Below, in pieces: positions 24,842-33,125 of a stretch of 64,000 nt of DNA. How positions within the stretch are numbered: position 1 is the stretch's first letter; every line of letters starts with the position of its first letter. The stretch lies in the NCBI RefSeq assembly GCF_900143005.1, contig NZ_FRCS01000022.1:37001-101000 (forward strand). The letters are read 5' to 3'. The notes under the pieces are model-generated. The model did not search any database. It saw nothing but the letters and a program-made list of their open reading frames with translations, and was not told the DNA's origin. The stretch comes from Cryptosporangium aurantiacum (GTDB lineage Bacteria; Actinomycetota; Actinomycetes; Mycobacteriales; Cryptosporangiaceae). Both the position numbers and the translations under genes were made by a program.

Positions 24842-26986
24842 ATGCCAACGCACCGGCCGCTCGAACCGGCCCCGCCGTGGGTCGAGCTGACCACCACCGA
24901 CGACGACTGGGACCGCGCCGATCCGCACCTGCTCACGACGATGCTCAACCAGCTGGTGCTGATCCGGACGTTCGAGGAGTACGTGCTCGAACTGGCCGCC
25001 GACGGCCTGGTGCACGGCCCGGCGCACTCCAGCATCGGCCAGGAGGGCGGCGCGGTCGGCTCGGTGCTCGCGCTGTCCGACGGGGACACCGTGAACGGCT
25101 CGCACCGTGGCCACCATCAGTTCCTCGCGAAGGCGCTGCATCACGTCGTCCCCAAGGGCTTGGATCTTGTGGAGGCGGTCACCGACGACGTACGCACGCT
25201 GGTCTTACGGACCCTCGCCGAGATCTGCGGTCTGGACCGTGGCTTCGGCCACGGCCGGGGCGGATCCATGCACCTGCAGTGGAAGCAGGCCGGTGCGATG
25301 GGGACCAACGCGATCGTCGGCGGCGGGGTCCCGCTGGCCGCCGGCTACGCGTGGGCGCACCGGCAGGCCGGTACCGACGCGGTGTCGGTGACGTACTTCG
25401 GCGACGGGGCGGCCAACATCGGTTCGACGCTGGAGACGCTCAACCTGGCCGCGGCCTGGCGGCTGCCGCTCTGCTTCTTCGTGGAGAACAACCAGTACGC
25501 GGTATCGACGTCGGTGCGCGAGGCCACCGGCGAACCGCGGCTGTCCGCGCGCGGCCCCGGGTTCGGCATCGCGGCCTGGCGGGTCGACGGAATGGATCCG
25601 CTCGCGGTGCACCTGGCGATGACCGAGGCGGTCGCACGGATGCGCGCCGGAGACGGGCCGACGCTCGTCGAAGCGGACACCTACCGCTTCTTCCATCAGA
25701 ACGGGCCGTTCCCGGGCAGCGCGTTCCGCTACCGGACGAAGGAGGAAGAGGCCGCGTGGCGGGCCCGCGATCCGGTCGACCGGGTGACCGGCCACGTTCT
25801 GCGGCGCGGGTTGCTGACCGCCGACCAGGTCGCGGCGGTGCGGGACGCGGCGGCCGAGTTGCTGGCGTCGGCCGGGGAGGTACTGCTGGAGCCCACGGCC
25901 GACGGACGCCGGATCCGTCCCGCGGAGTGGCCCGATCCAGCGTTCGTCGACGTCGGGATCCGTGGTGACCTGCGGGAGCTCAACGACGCGCCGGAGTTCG
26001 CCGGGGAACTGACCGAGATGACGTTCATCGACGCGGTGTCCGGCGTGCTGGGCCGCCGGATGGCCATCGATCCGCGGGTGGTCGTGCTGGGGGAGGACGT
26101 CCACCGGCTGAACGGCGGGACGAACGGCGCCACCCGCGGGCTCGCCGACGCGTTTCCCGGGCGAGTGCTCGGGACGCCGATCAGCGAGAACGCGTTCACC
26201 GGGCTGGGCGGTGGTATCGCGCTGGACGGTCGGTTCCTGCCGGTCGTCGAGTTCATGTACGCGGACTTCATGTGGGTCGCGGCCGACCAGCTGTTCAACC
26301 AGATCGGGAAGGCACGGCACATGTTCGGCGGCGACGGCTCGGTGCCGTTTGTGCTGCGCAGCAAGGTCGCGATGGGGACGGGATACGGGTCGCAGCATTC
26401 GATGGACCCGGCCGGGATCTTCGCGACCGCGCCCGGCTGGCGGATCGTCGCCCCGTCCACGCCGTTCGACTACGTCGGGCTGATGAACACCGCGCTGCGC
26501 TGCGAGGATCCGGTGCTGGTGCTGGAGCACGTCGACCTGTACCCGTCGACCGGGCCGGGGCCGGTGACGGACTTCGACTACTGCTTACCGGTGGGGCGGG
26601 CGGCCGTGCGGCGGGCGGGATCCGCGGTGACCGTGCTCACGTACCTGGGGATGGTGGGCGTCGTCCTGAGTGGCGTCGGCGCGGTCGACGCGGAAGTGAT
26701 CGACCTGCGGTGGCTCGATCGGGCGTCGCTGGACTGGGACACGATCGGGGCGAGCGTCCGGAAGACGAACCGGGTGGTGATCGCCGAGCAGGGGCCGCCG
26801 GGGACGTCGTACGGCGGGTGGCTGGCCGACGAGATCCAGCGACGGTACTTCGATTGGCTGGACGCTCCGGTCGAGCGGATCACCGGCCGGGAGGCGTCGC
26901 CGAGCATCAGTGCGGTGCTGGAGCGGGCCGCGTTGCCGTCGCCGTCGGACGTCGCCGCCGTGCTGGCCGCTCTGGTGGACGGCTGA
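24842..26986 (+). CDS. 2-oxoacid dehydrogenase E1, alpha-beta fusion
   Basis: 714-residue thiamine-diphosphate enzyme carrying both E1 halves in one chain. The alpha half has the ThDP motif GDGAANIGSTLETLN (from 187) ending VENN (216-217), and GHGRGGSMHL; the beta half (from about 395) has VVVLGEDVHRLNG, PISENAFTGLGGGIA and EFMYADF. It would decarboxylate a branched-chain or related 2-oxoacid and acylate the E2 partner. The ATG at 24842 is chosen for the GGGAGGA just upstream; ATGs at 24785 and 24788 fall in the operator. Two TTA codons (25205, 26585) are unusual for this genome. No E3 gene is nearby. Confidence 0.92.
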   Translation: MPTHRPLEPAPPWVELTTTDDDWDRADPHLLTTMLNQLVLIRTFEEYVLELAADGLVHGPAHSSIGQEGGAVGSVLALSDGDTVNGSHRGHHQFLAKALHHVVPKGLDLVEAVTDDVRTLVLRTLAEICGLDRGFGHGRGGSMHLQWKQAGAMGTNAIVGGGVPLAAGYAWAHRQAGTDAVSVTYFGDGAANIGSTLETLNLAAAWRLPLCFFVENNQYAVSTSVREATGEPRLSARGPGFGIAAWRVDGMDPLAVHLAMTEAVARMRAGDGPTLVEADTYRFFHQNGPFPGSAFRYRTKEEEAAWRARDPVDRVTGHVLRRGLLTADQVAAVRDAAAELLASAGEVLLEPTADGRRIRPAEWPDPAFVDVGIRGDLRELNDAPEFAGELTEMTFIDAVSGVLGRRMAIDPRVVVLGEDVHRLNGGTNGATRGLADAFPGRVLGTPISENAFTGLGGGIALDGRFLPVVEFMYADFMWVAADQLFNQIGKARHMFGGDGSVPFVLRSKVAMGTGYGSQHSMDPAGIFATAPGWRIVAPSTPFDYVGLMNTALRCEDPVLVLEHVDLYPSTGPGPVTDFDYCLPVGRAAVRRAGSAVTVLTYLGMVGVVLSGVGAVDAEVIDLRWLDRASLDWDTIGASVRKTNRVVIAEQGPPGTSYGGWLADEIQRRYFDWLDAPVERITGREASPSISAVLERAALPSPSDVAAVLAALVDG

Positions 26987-26987
26987 G

Positions 26988-28361
26988 ATGGCCCGACTGC
27001 TGCGGATGCCGGAGGTGGCGGCGAACGTCACCGAGGCGGTGCTGGCCGAGTGGGCCCTGGGGGTCGGGTCGTCGTTCGCGGCCGCGGAGATGCTCGCGAC
27101 GGTGGAGACCGACAAGGCGGTCGTGGATGTGCCGGCCGACGCGGGCGGCGTCCTGCTGAAGACGCTGGTCGCCGCGGGGGAGACGGTGCCGGTCGGGTCG
27201 CCGATCGCGGTGCTGGGCGACCCGGGCGAGGCGCCGGCGGACCTCGACGCGGTGCTGGCCGCGCTCGGGGTCGGGGGGCGGCGGGTGTTCGCGAGTCCGC
27301 TGGTGCGGCGGCTCGCCGCGGAGGCGGGGATGGCGGTGGAGGACCTGGTGGGGACCGGGCCGGGCGGGCGGGTGGTGAAGCGCGACTTCGAGCGAGCCCT
27401 GCAGGCCCGCCAGCCCGCCGCAGGCCCGGCGCCCCCCGCACCCGCGCCGGTCCCGCCGCCCGGACCGGCTCCAGGGCCGCGGCCGGGGCCGCATCCGCCG
27501 CCCGCGCCAGTCCAGCTGCCCCGGCCGGCTCCTGCGTCGGCCCTACCGCCCGGACCGGCTCGGGCGTCTACACCCGAGCCGGACGTCGAGCGGGAGGTGG
27601 ACGTGGAGGCCGCGTTCGCGGCGGGCTCGCTGCCCGGCTCGGACGCTGAGCGGGGCGCGGGCTCCGCGCGGCACGCCGCCGCCGGCTATCGGGAGATACC
27701 GCACACGCGGATGCGGCGGGCGATCGCGGCGCGCCTCACCGCGAGCGCCACCGAGGCGCCGCACTTCACCGTGCGCGGCACCGCCCGCGTCGATGATCTT
27801 CTCGAGCTCCGTGCCCGGCTGAACGCCGTGTCCCCGGCGAAGATCTCGATCACCGACCTCGTCGTGGCCGCAGCCGCCCGCGCCCACGTCGACGTGCCGG
27901 AACTCAACGTCGTCTGGACGCCGGACGCGGTCCGCGCGTACGACACCGTCGACGTCGCGATCGCGGTCGCGACCGACGACGGCCTGGTCACGCCGGTGCT
28001 CCGCGGCGTCGATCGCGCCCCGATCTCCGCGATCGCGACCGCGTCGGCGGACCTCGTCGCCCGCGCCAGAGCCGGCCGGATCCGCCCCGATGAACTCGTC
28101 GGCGGCACGCTCACCGTGACCAGCCTCGGCGGCTACGACGTCGAGGAGTTCGCCGCGGTCCTCAACCCGCCGCACGCGGCGATCCTCGCGGTCGGCGCCG
28201 CCCGCGAGGAACCCGTGGCCCGCGACGGCGCGCTCACCGTCGCCACCGTGCTGCGCGTGACGCTCACCGTCGACCACCGGCCCGTCGACGGCGTCGTCGC
28301 CGCCCGCTGGATGGCAGCGTTCCTCGACATCGTCCACGACCCGCTGCGCATCCTCCTCTGA
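26988..28361 (+). CDS. 2-oxoacid dehydrogenase E2 (lipoyl acyltransferase)
   Basis: 457-residue E2: one N-terminal lipoyl domain with Lys43 in VETDKAVVDV, a peripheral-subunit-binding domain (FASPLVRRLAAEAGM...GPGGRVVKRD), a long Pro/Ala linker (about residues 140-205), and a catalytic core with LVTPVLRGVDRAP and the active-site motif DHRPVDG. It accepts the acyl group from E1 and transfers it to CoA. It begins one base after the E1 stop (TGAGATG), so both are cotranscribed. Core length is slightly short but the catalytic His and Asp are present. Confidence 0.93.
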   Translation: MARLLRMPEVAANVTEAVLAEWALGVGSSFAAAEMLATVETDKAVVDVPADAGGVLLKTLVAAGETVPVGSPIAVLGDPGEAPADLDAVLAALGVGGRRVFASPLVRRLAAEAGMAVEDLVGTGPGGRVVKRDFERALQARQPAAGPAPPAPAPVPPPGPAPGPRPGPHPPPAPVQLPRPAPASALPPGPARASTPEPDVEREVDVEAAFAAGSLPGSDAERGAGSARHAAAGYREIPHTRMRRAIAARLTASATEAPHFTVRGTARVDDLLELRARLNAVSPAKISITDLVVAAAARAHVDVPELNVVWTPDAVRAYDTVDVAIAVATDDGLVTPVLRGVDRAPISAIATASADLVARARAGRIRPDELVGGTLTVTSLGGYDVEEFAAVLNPPHAAILAVGAAREEPVARDGALTVATVLRVTLTVDHRPVDGVVAARWMAAFLDIVHDPLRILL

Positions 28362-28399
28362 TCCGCCGGACTGAGCGAGGCGCGCCGCGCGGCCCGCCG

Positions 28400-29467
28400 T
28401 CAGCCGACTGGCACCGCCTGACGCAGCGGCTCCCGACGCTGGCGGCGGCGGACCAGCAGCCACACCACCCACCCCGCGCTGATGATGAACCCGAGGCTGA
28501 TGATCCGGTACAGCACGACCGCCGCGATCGCCGTACTCGTCTCCATCCCACCCGCCACCAGCCCGACGATCAACGCACCGTCGACGACGCCGAGGTTGCC
28601 GGGCACGAGCGGGATACTCGCCGCGGCCATGCCCGCGCAGTACGCGAGCACGAGGTGCATCACGGTGATGTCCGGAGCGCCGACCGCCCGGCAGCACAAC
28701 CACAGGCAGAGCGCGTCCAACAGCCAGTTCGCCAACGCGAAGTACGAGGCGATCGCCAGGTCGAGCGGCCGGATGCGGACCGCGGTGATCTCGTCGACGA
28801 GCGCGACCAGGCGCCCACTACCGTCGTCCGGACGCTGCCGGACCCGGTTGACGAACGACTCGATCCCACCGGCCACGGTCGTGAGCCACTGCGGGTGCCG
28901 CGCCATCCCCCGCACCGCGAGCGCCAGCGCGACACCGACGGCCAGGTAGGTCAGGAGCGTCGACAGTCCGCCGCCGCTGCCGGCCAGGATGGCGCCTGCG
29001 GCGCCGATGATTACCAGCGCGACGCTCGACAGGACGCCGCTCAGCGCGATGCACCACGAGGCGGCGGCGGCCGAGGCCCCGTACCGCCGCATCTGCTGGA
29101 AGTTGTAGCGGGTCGAGAACAGCGGCCCGCCCGGCAGGCTGACCGACAGCGAGTGCGCGGCGAACGCCAGCGCGACGTGACGGCCGAGGTGCACGGTCGT
29201 CCCGGTGGACCGCAGCAGCCGGCGCTGCATGCGGGCGTACCCACCCATCGACACCAACTCGGCCACGACGGCCAGCGCGACCCAGCTCCACACCGGCGTG
29301 TGGAGCTGGCTGAACGCCTCGACCAACGAGTGCCAGCCGACGATCGCCTCGACGACCAGGATCACCAGGACGACCACGATCGGCACGATTTTCCGCAGCG
29401 CGCGGCTCCGCGCCGACCGGACCGGCGTCTCCGGGGCAGGGATGGGGAAAGCGACCTCGCCGCTCAT
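28400..29467 (-). CDS. YbhN/UPF0104-type multi-pass membrane protein
   Basis: 355 residues with about eight hydrophobic helices, related to the transmembrane region of lysylphosphatidylglycerol synthases (flippase-like domain). Typical sequence is LPLVPGNLGVVDGALIVGL near the C-terminus and SVSLPGGPLFSTRYNF in the middle. The soluble MprF synthase domain is missing, so it is not itself an aminoacyl-lipid synthase. It converges on the E2 gene and has its own promoter toward 29468-29693. Confidence 0.88.
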   Translation of the reverse strand: MSGEVAFPIPAPETPVRSARSRALRKIVPIVVVLVILVVEAIVGWHSLVEAFSQLHTPVWSWVALAVVAELVSMGGYARMQRRLLRSTGTTVHLGRHVALAFAAHSLSVSLPGGPLFSTRYNFQQMRRYGASAAAASWCIALSGVLSSVALVIIGAAGAILAGSGGGLSTLLTYLAVGVALALAVRGMARHPQWLTTVAGGIESFVNRVRQRPDDGSGRLVALVDEITAVRIRPLDLAIASYFALANWLLDALCLWLCCRAVGAPDITVMHLVLAYCAGMAAASIPLVPGNLGVVDGALIVGLVAGGMETSTAIAAVVLYRIISLGFIISAGWVVWLLVRRRQRREPLRQAVPVG

Positions 29468-29693
29468 AGCCCCCTCTCCCTGCGGTTCAGTCCGGGACGG
29501 GATTTAACCCGACTATCTACGTTAAACGCCCACCTGGCAACGGGCCGTGCGGCAAGCTTATCGAATTTTCTCAACGGCTGTTGATTTTAGCGCCAGGGAG
29601 GTCTACCGTCGGAATCGCGAAACTCCACAACTGTTGAATTAGAGACTCGTGGGCGGCTCGACAACGGCGGCCCCCGGAGCGAAGGAGCCCCTC
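29468..29693. promoter_or_regulatory. Divergent intergenic region with two short dyads
   Basis: 226 bases between oppositely oriented membrane-protein genes, less GC-rich than surroundings. TCAAC-ggct-GTTGA at 29571-29584 and CAAC-t-GTTG at 29628-29636 share the half-site CAAC/GTTG and could bind one dimeric regulator, for example the TetR protein encoded at 30965. No clear promoter hexamers were chosen. Confidence 0.4.
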
Positions 29694-30854
29694 ATGGCAA
29701 AAACCTCCACCCCCCGTTCCCGGCCGGCGTGGCTGGAGGCCACCGGCCTCGTCGGCGCGCTCGCGCTGATCGTCGGCATCCTGCTGCTGGCGTTCGGGTT
29801 GCCGTCGGTGAACGGCGGGCCGCACGACGTCCCGCTCGGCGTCGTCGGGCCACCGCCATCCGTCGCGGCGGTCGAGGGCGCGCTGGCGAAGGCCGCGCCC
29901 GGCGGTTTCGAGGTCCAGACCTACGACGATGAGGACGCCCTCCGTGCGGCGATCGGCGACCGTGAGGTGCATGGCGGCTTCGTCCTCGGCGCGGAGGGCG
30001 GGGCGCCGACCGTCCGGATACTCACCGCCACCGCGGCCGGTCCGCCGATCGCCCAGGGCATCAGCACGATCGGTGCCGCGCTGGCAGATCACAACGGCGC
30101 GACGGCCACGACCGTCGACGTCCGGCCGCTTCCGGCGGACGACCCGCGCGGCGCGGGCCTGACCGCGATCGGGTTGCCGATGGTGCTCGGCGGCATCCTG
30201 TCGGCCGTGCTGCTCATCCGTCGCTTCCCGGGGCGTCCGTGGCTGAAGGTCGTCTCCGCGATCGCGTTCGCGCTGGTCGAGGGTGCGCTGGCTGCTTCGG
30301 TCCTGACGTGGTGGTTCGGTTCGGTGGACGAGAACGTCGTCGCGGTCGCGCTCGGCGTGGCGTTCACGCTGGCCGCGGTGGCGCTGACCGTGATCGGGCT
30401 GGAGGCGTTGCTCGGCGTGGCGGGCATCGGGCTCGGCGCCGCGACGTTCGTCCTGCTGGGCAACCCGCTGTCCGGGCTGGCGGCCGGGCCGGAGTTCCTG
30501 CCGTCCGGCTGGGGAGCGTTCGGCCAGTTGCTGCCGAGCGGTGCCGGCGCGACGCTCCTGCGGGCCAACGCGTACTTCGACGGGGCGGGCACGGCGGCGG
30601 CGCTCACGGTGCTGACCTGCTGGGTGGCGTTCGGGCTGCTGCTCACCGCCGCAGGTGCCTGGCGGGCCCGGCGCGCCGGCACGCTGCCCTCCGAGGCCGC
30701 GTCGTCCTCCGAGCCCGCGCCGGCCGGGTCGTCGGGGTCGGCCGGGTCGTCCTCGTCCGAAGCGTTGTCGCCGGAAGCGTCGTCCGGGACCGCGGCGCCG
30801 GGTTCGGCGTCGTCCGGATCGACGTCGTCGACTACGCGGCCTGCCGCGGTCTGA
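29694..30854 (+). CDS. YhgE/Pip-like ABC-2-type membrane protein
   Basis: 386 residues. An N-terminal helix (GLVGALALIVGILLLAFG) is followed by an extracytoplasmic domain (about 40-150) with PLGVVGPPPSVAAVEGAL, then five to six hydrophobic helices and a Ser/Ala/Pro-rich C-terminal tail. This plan matches YhgE/Pip-like and ABC-2-permease-like proteins, often encoded beside a TetR regulator, as here. Transport substrate unknown. The ATG at 29694 has GAAGGAG upstream; an earlier GTG at 29649 is less likely. Confidence 0.8.
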   Translation: MAKTSTPRSRPAWLEATGLVGALALIVGILLLAFGLPSVNGGPHDVPLGVVGPPPSVAAVEGALAKAAPGGFEVQTYDDEDALRAAIGDREVHGGFVLGAEGGAPTVRILTATAAGPPIAQGISTIGAALADHNGATATTVDVRPLPADDPRGAGLTAIGLPMVLGGILSAVLLIRRFPGRPWLKVVSAIAFALVEGALAASVLTWWFGSVDENVVAVALGVAFTLAAVALTVIGLEALLGVAGIGLGAATFVLLGNPLSGLAAGPEFLPSGWGAFGQLLPSGAGATLLRANAYFDGAGTAAALTVLTCWVAFGLLLTAAGAWRARRAGTLPSEAASSSEPAPAGSSGSAGSSSSEALSPEASSGTAAPGSASSGSTSSTTRPAAV

Positions 30855-30871
30855 CCGTGGTCTCCGTGCCA

Positions 30872-30936
30872 CCACCGGCCGCACCGCGGCCGGTGGCCAA
30901 CCGGCAGGCTGCCGACCCCCGCCAGGGTCGGCAGCC
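30872..30936. terminator. Two tandem perfect hairpins
   Basis: CCACCGGCCGC (30872-30882) pairs with GCGGCCGGTGG (30886-30896) over a three-base loop, and GGCTGCCGACCC (30907-30918) pairs with GGGTCGGCAGCC (30925-30936) over six bases. The first follows the YhgE-like stop and is probably its terminator. The second lies 28 bases before the TetR start and may be a second terminator or a leader structure. Confidence 0.7.
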
Positions 30937-30964
30937 GGCTCCGCCGTCGAGTTACGCTGCGACG

Positions 30965-31630
30965 ATGAGCGTCCCGGACGTCGAGACCACCCGGCGCAGG
31001 GGTCGGCGGCCCGGCTCGCCGAACACCCGGGAGGCCGTGCTGACCGCCGCCCGGGCGGCGTTCGCCGAACACGGCTACCGGAAAGCGACGATCCGTTCGA
31101 TCGCGCGCGACGCCGGGGTCGACCCGTCGCTGGTCATCCAGTTCTTCACGAGCAAGGAAGGACTGTTCCGGGCGAGCCTCGAGCTACTGATCGGGTCGCC
31201 CGAGGAGGTCGCCGCCCGGTTCGCCGCTGCTGACGGGACGCTCGGCCGTCGCCTGGCCACGTTCTACTTCGGTCTCTGGGAACGCCCCGACACCCGGCCC
31301 GCGCTCACCGCGATGGCGCTGAGCGCCGCGAGCGAGGACGAGGCTCGCCGAGCGGTGCGGGGGCTGATGGCGCGTCACTTCGTCGGCGTGATCGGCAGGG
31401 AGATCGGCGTGGAACAGGCGTCGCGACGGGTGCCGTTGGCCGCGACCCAGATGCTCGGCATGGCGTTCCTGCGGTACGTCGTGCCGACCGACCCGATGGC
31501 GAGCATGCCCGTCGACGACGTCGTCGGGTTGCTCGCGCCGGTCCTCGACCGCTACCTCACCGACGATCTCGACGAGTTCCTGACCGCGGAGCTGATCCCG
31601 CTCTCCGTGCCGGGTCCGGCCGGTTCGTGA
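30965..31630 (+). CDS. TetR-family transcriptional regulator
   Basis: 221 residues with the TetR N-terminal HTH: AVLTAARAAFAEHGYRKATI, IARDAGVDPSLVIQFFTSKE as recognition helix and turn, then a helical ligand domain ending around residue 215. It lies just downstream of the YhgE-like membrane protein, the usual arrangement for TetR control of efflux or membrane genes. ATG at 30965 follows the paired hairpins; no strong Shine-Dalgarno is visible. Confidence 0.93.
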   Translation: MSVPDVETTRRRGRRPGSPNTREAVLTAARAAFAEHGYRKATIRSIARDAGVDPSLVIQFFTSKEGLFRASLELLIGSPEEVAARFAAADGTLGRRLATFYFGLWERPDTRPALTAMALSAASEDEARRAVRGLMARHFVGVIGREIGVEQASRRVPLAATQMLGMAFLRYVVPTDPMASMPVDDVVGLLAPVLDRYLTDDLDEFLTAELIPLSVPGPAGS

Positions 31631-31746
31631 CGTCGCGGCCGGTTTCCGGCGCGGCCGGGCTCTGATGTGGTCCGCCGTCCGCACGGGGCCGCGAATTGTC
31701 ACTGGGGTGGCGTAGCGTCCGCCGATATCCCGGTGAGGAGGTAGCG

Positions 31747-32838
31747 ATGGCAAACACTGCACTGTTGGCGATCGGCACGCGTAAGGGCCTCTGGCTGGCG
31801 ACCAGCGACGACGGTCGTGCTAGTTGGCAGGTCTCCGGTCCGCACCATCCGATGACCGACGTCTACGCGGTCGCGATCGACGTCCGCGGCGCGACCCCGC
31901 GGCTGCTCGCCGGTATCACGAGCGAACACTTCGGGCCGAGCGTTTCGGTGAGCGACGACCTCGGCGCCACCTGGTACGAGCCCGACCACGCGCCGGTCGC
32001 CTTCCCGGCCGAGACCGGCGCGGCGCTCGGCCGGGTCTGGCAGCTCGCGCCCGGCCCGGTGTCCGAGCCCGACGTGGTCTACGCCGGGGTCGAGCCGTCG
32101 GCGCTGTTCCGCTCCGACGACGGTGGGCGCACGTACTCGCTCGTCGAAGGACTCTGGAATCACCCACACCGCGAGCACTGGACGCCCGGCTACGGAGGCA
32201 TGGCAGTGCACACGGTGCTGCCGCACCCGACCGACCCGCGTCGGCTCACGGTCGCGATGTCCACCGGCGGCGTGTACGTCAGCGACGACGCGGGGGAGAC
32301 CTGGGCGTCGAGCAACACCGGGGTGAAGGCCTACTTCCTGCCCGATCCGTACCCGGAGTTCGGGCAGTGCGTGCACAAGCTGGCGCAGAACCTCGCCGAG
32401 CCCGACCGCTTCTACCTGCAGAATCACCACGGCGTCTATCGCAGCGACGACGGGGCGGCGAGCTGGCAGTCGATCGCCGACGGGCTGCCGAGCGACTTCG
32501 GGTTCCCGATCGTCGCGCACCCGCACCGGCCCGACGTCGTCTACAACTTCCCGCTGGTGGCCGACGCGAAGCGGTTCCCGCCGGACGCGCGGTGCCGGGT
32601 GTATCGCAGCGAGGACGCGGGGAAGTCCTGGGAAGGGCTGTCGGCCGGGTTGCCGGAGGGCGAGTTCTGGTCGGCCGTCCTGCGTGACGCGCTCTGCGTC
32701 GACAACGCCGACCCCGCCGGCGTGTACTTCGGCGCGCGCACCGGCGAGGTTTACGCCAGCCGGGACGAGGGGGAGAGCTGGCAGCTCGTCGCCGCGCACC
32801 TACCGGACGTGCTCTGCGTCCGCGCGAGCCTGGTGTAG
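31747..32838 (+). CDS. Asp-box/BNR-repeat beta-propeller protein
   Basis: 363 residues built from about seven blades, each with a Ser-x-Asp-x-Gly-x-x-Trp type box (SDDGRASW, SDDLGATW, SDDGGRTY, SDDAGETW, SDDGAASW, SEDAGKSW, SRDEGESW). Such boxes occur in sialidases and VPS10/YCF48-like proteins, but no catalytic sialidase Arg triad or signal peptide is evident, so a cytoplasmic scaffold or unknown enzyme is likelier than a secreted glycosidase. GAGGAGGTAGCG directly precedes the ATG. It is two bases upstream of a MoaD/ThiS-like gene, implying a functional pair. Confidence 0.85.
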   Translation: MANTALLAIGTRKGLWLATSDDGRASWQVSGPHHPMTDVYAVAIDVRGATPRLLAGITSEHFGPSVSVSDDLGATWYEPDHAPVAFPAETGAALGRVWQLAPGPVSEPDVVYAGVEPSALFRSDDGGRTYSLVEGLWNHPHREHWTPGYGGMAVHTVLPHPTDPRRLTVAMSTGGVYVSDDAGETWASSNTGVKAYFLPDPYPEFGQCVHKLAQNLAEPDRFYLQNHHGVYRSDDGAASWQSIADGLPSDFGFPIVAHPHRPDVVYNFPLVADAKRFPPDARCRVYRSEDAGKSWEGLSAGLPEGEFWSAVLRDALCVDNADPAGVYFGARTGEVYASRDEGESWQLVAAHLPDVLCVRASLV

Positions 32839-32840
32839 CC

Positions 32841-33125
32841 ATGGCGGTGTCGATTTCCCTGGCAGGGGTGCTGCGGCCGTACGCCGCGGACGAGGCGACG
32901 GTGGTCGTGCCCGCCGAGCGCGCGGAGACGATCGGTGCGGTGCTGGATGCGCTGGCCGAGCGCCATCCCGCGCTCGACCGGCGGCTGCGGGACGAGAGCG
33001 GCGCGCTGCGGCGGTACGTGAACTTCTACGTCGACGGCGAGGAGTGCCGTCGGCTCGCCGGGGCCGACACGCCGGTACCCGACGGGAGCGAGATCCTGAT
33101 CCTCCCGTCCGTGGCCGGCGGCTGA
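32841..33125 (+). CDS. MoaD/ThiS-family small ubiquitin-like protein
   Basis: 94 residues with the beta-grasp fold pattern and a C-terminal Gly-Gly (ILPSVAGG) that in MoaD, ThiS and SAMP proteins is adenylated and thiocarboxylated or conjugated. No MoaE, ThiG or E1-like activating enzyme is encoded nearby. The two-base gap after the propeller gene suggests translational coupling, so sulfur transfer or modification linked to that protein is possible. The start ATG at 32841 immediately follows the upstream stop. Confidence 0.9.
   Translation: MAVSISLAGVLRPYAADEATVVVPAERAETIGAVLDALAERHPALDRRLRDESGALRRYVNFYVDGEECRRLAGADTPVPDGSEILILPSVAGG

Noticed and set aside
31747..32838. Secreted sialidase
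   Set aside because: Asp boxes are present, but no signal peptide and no arginine triad or catalytic Tyr/Glu pattern were found.
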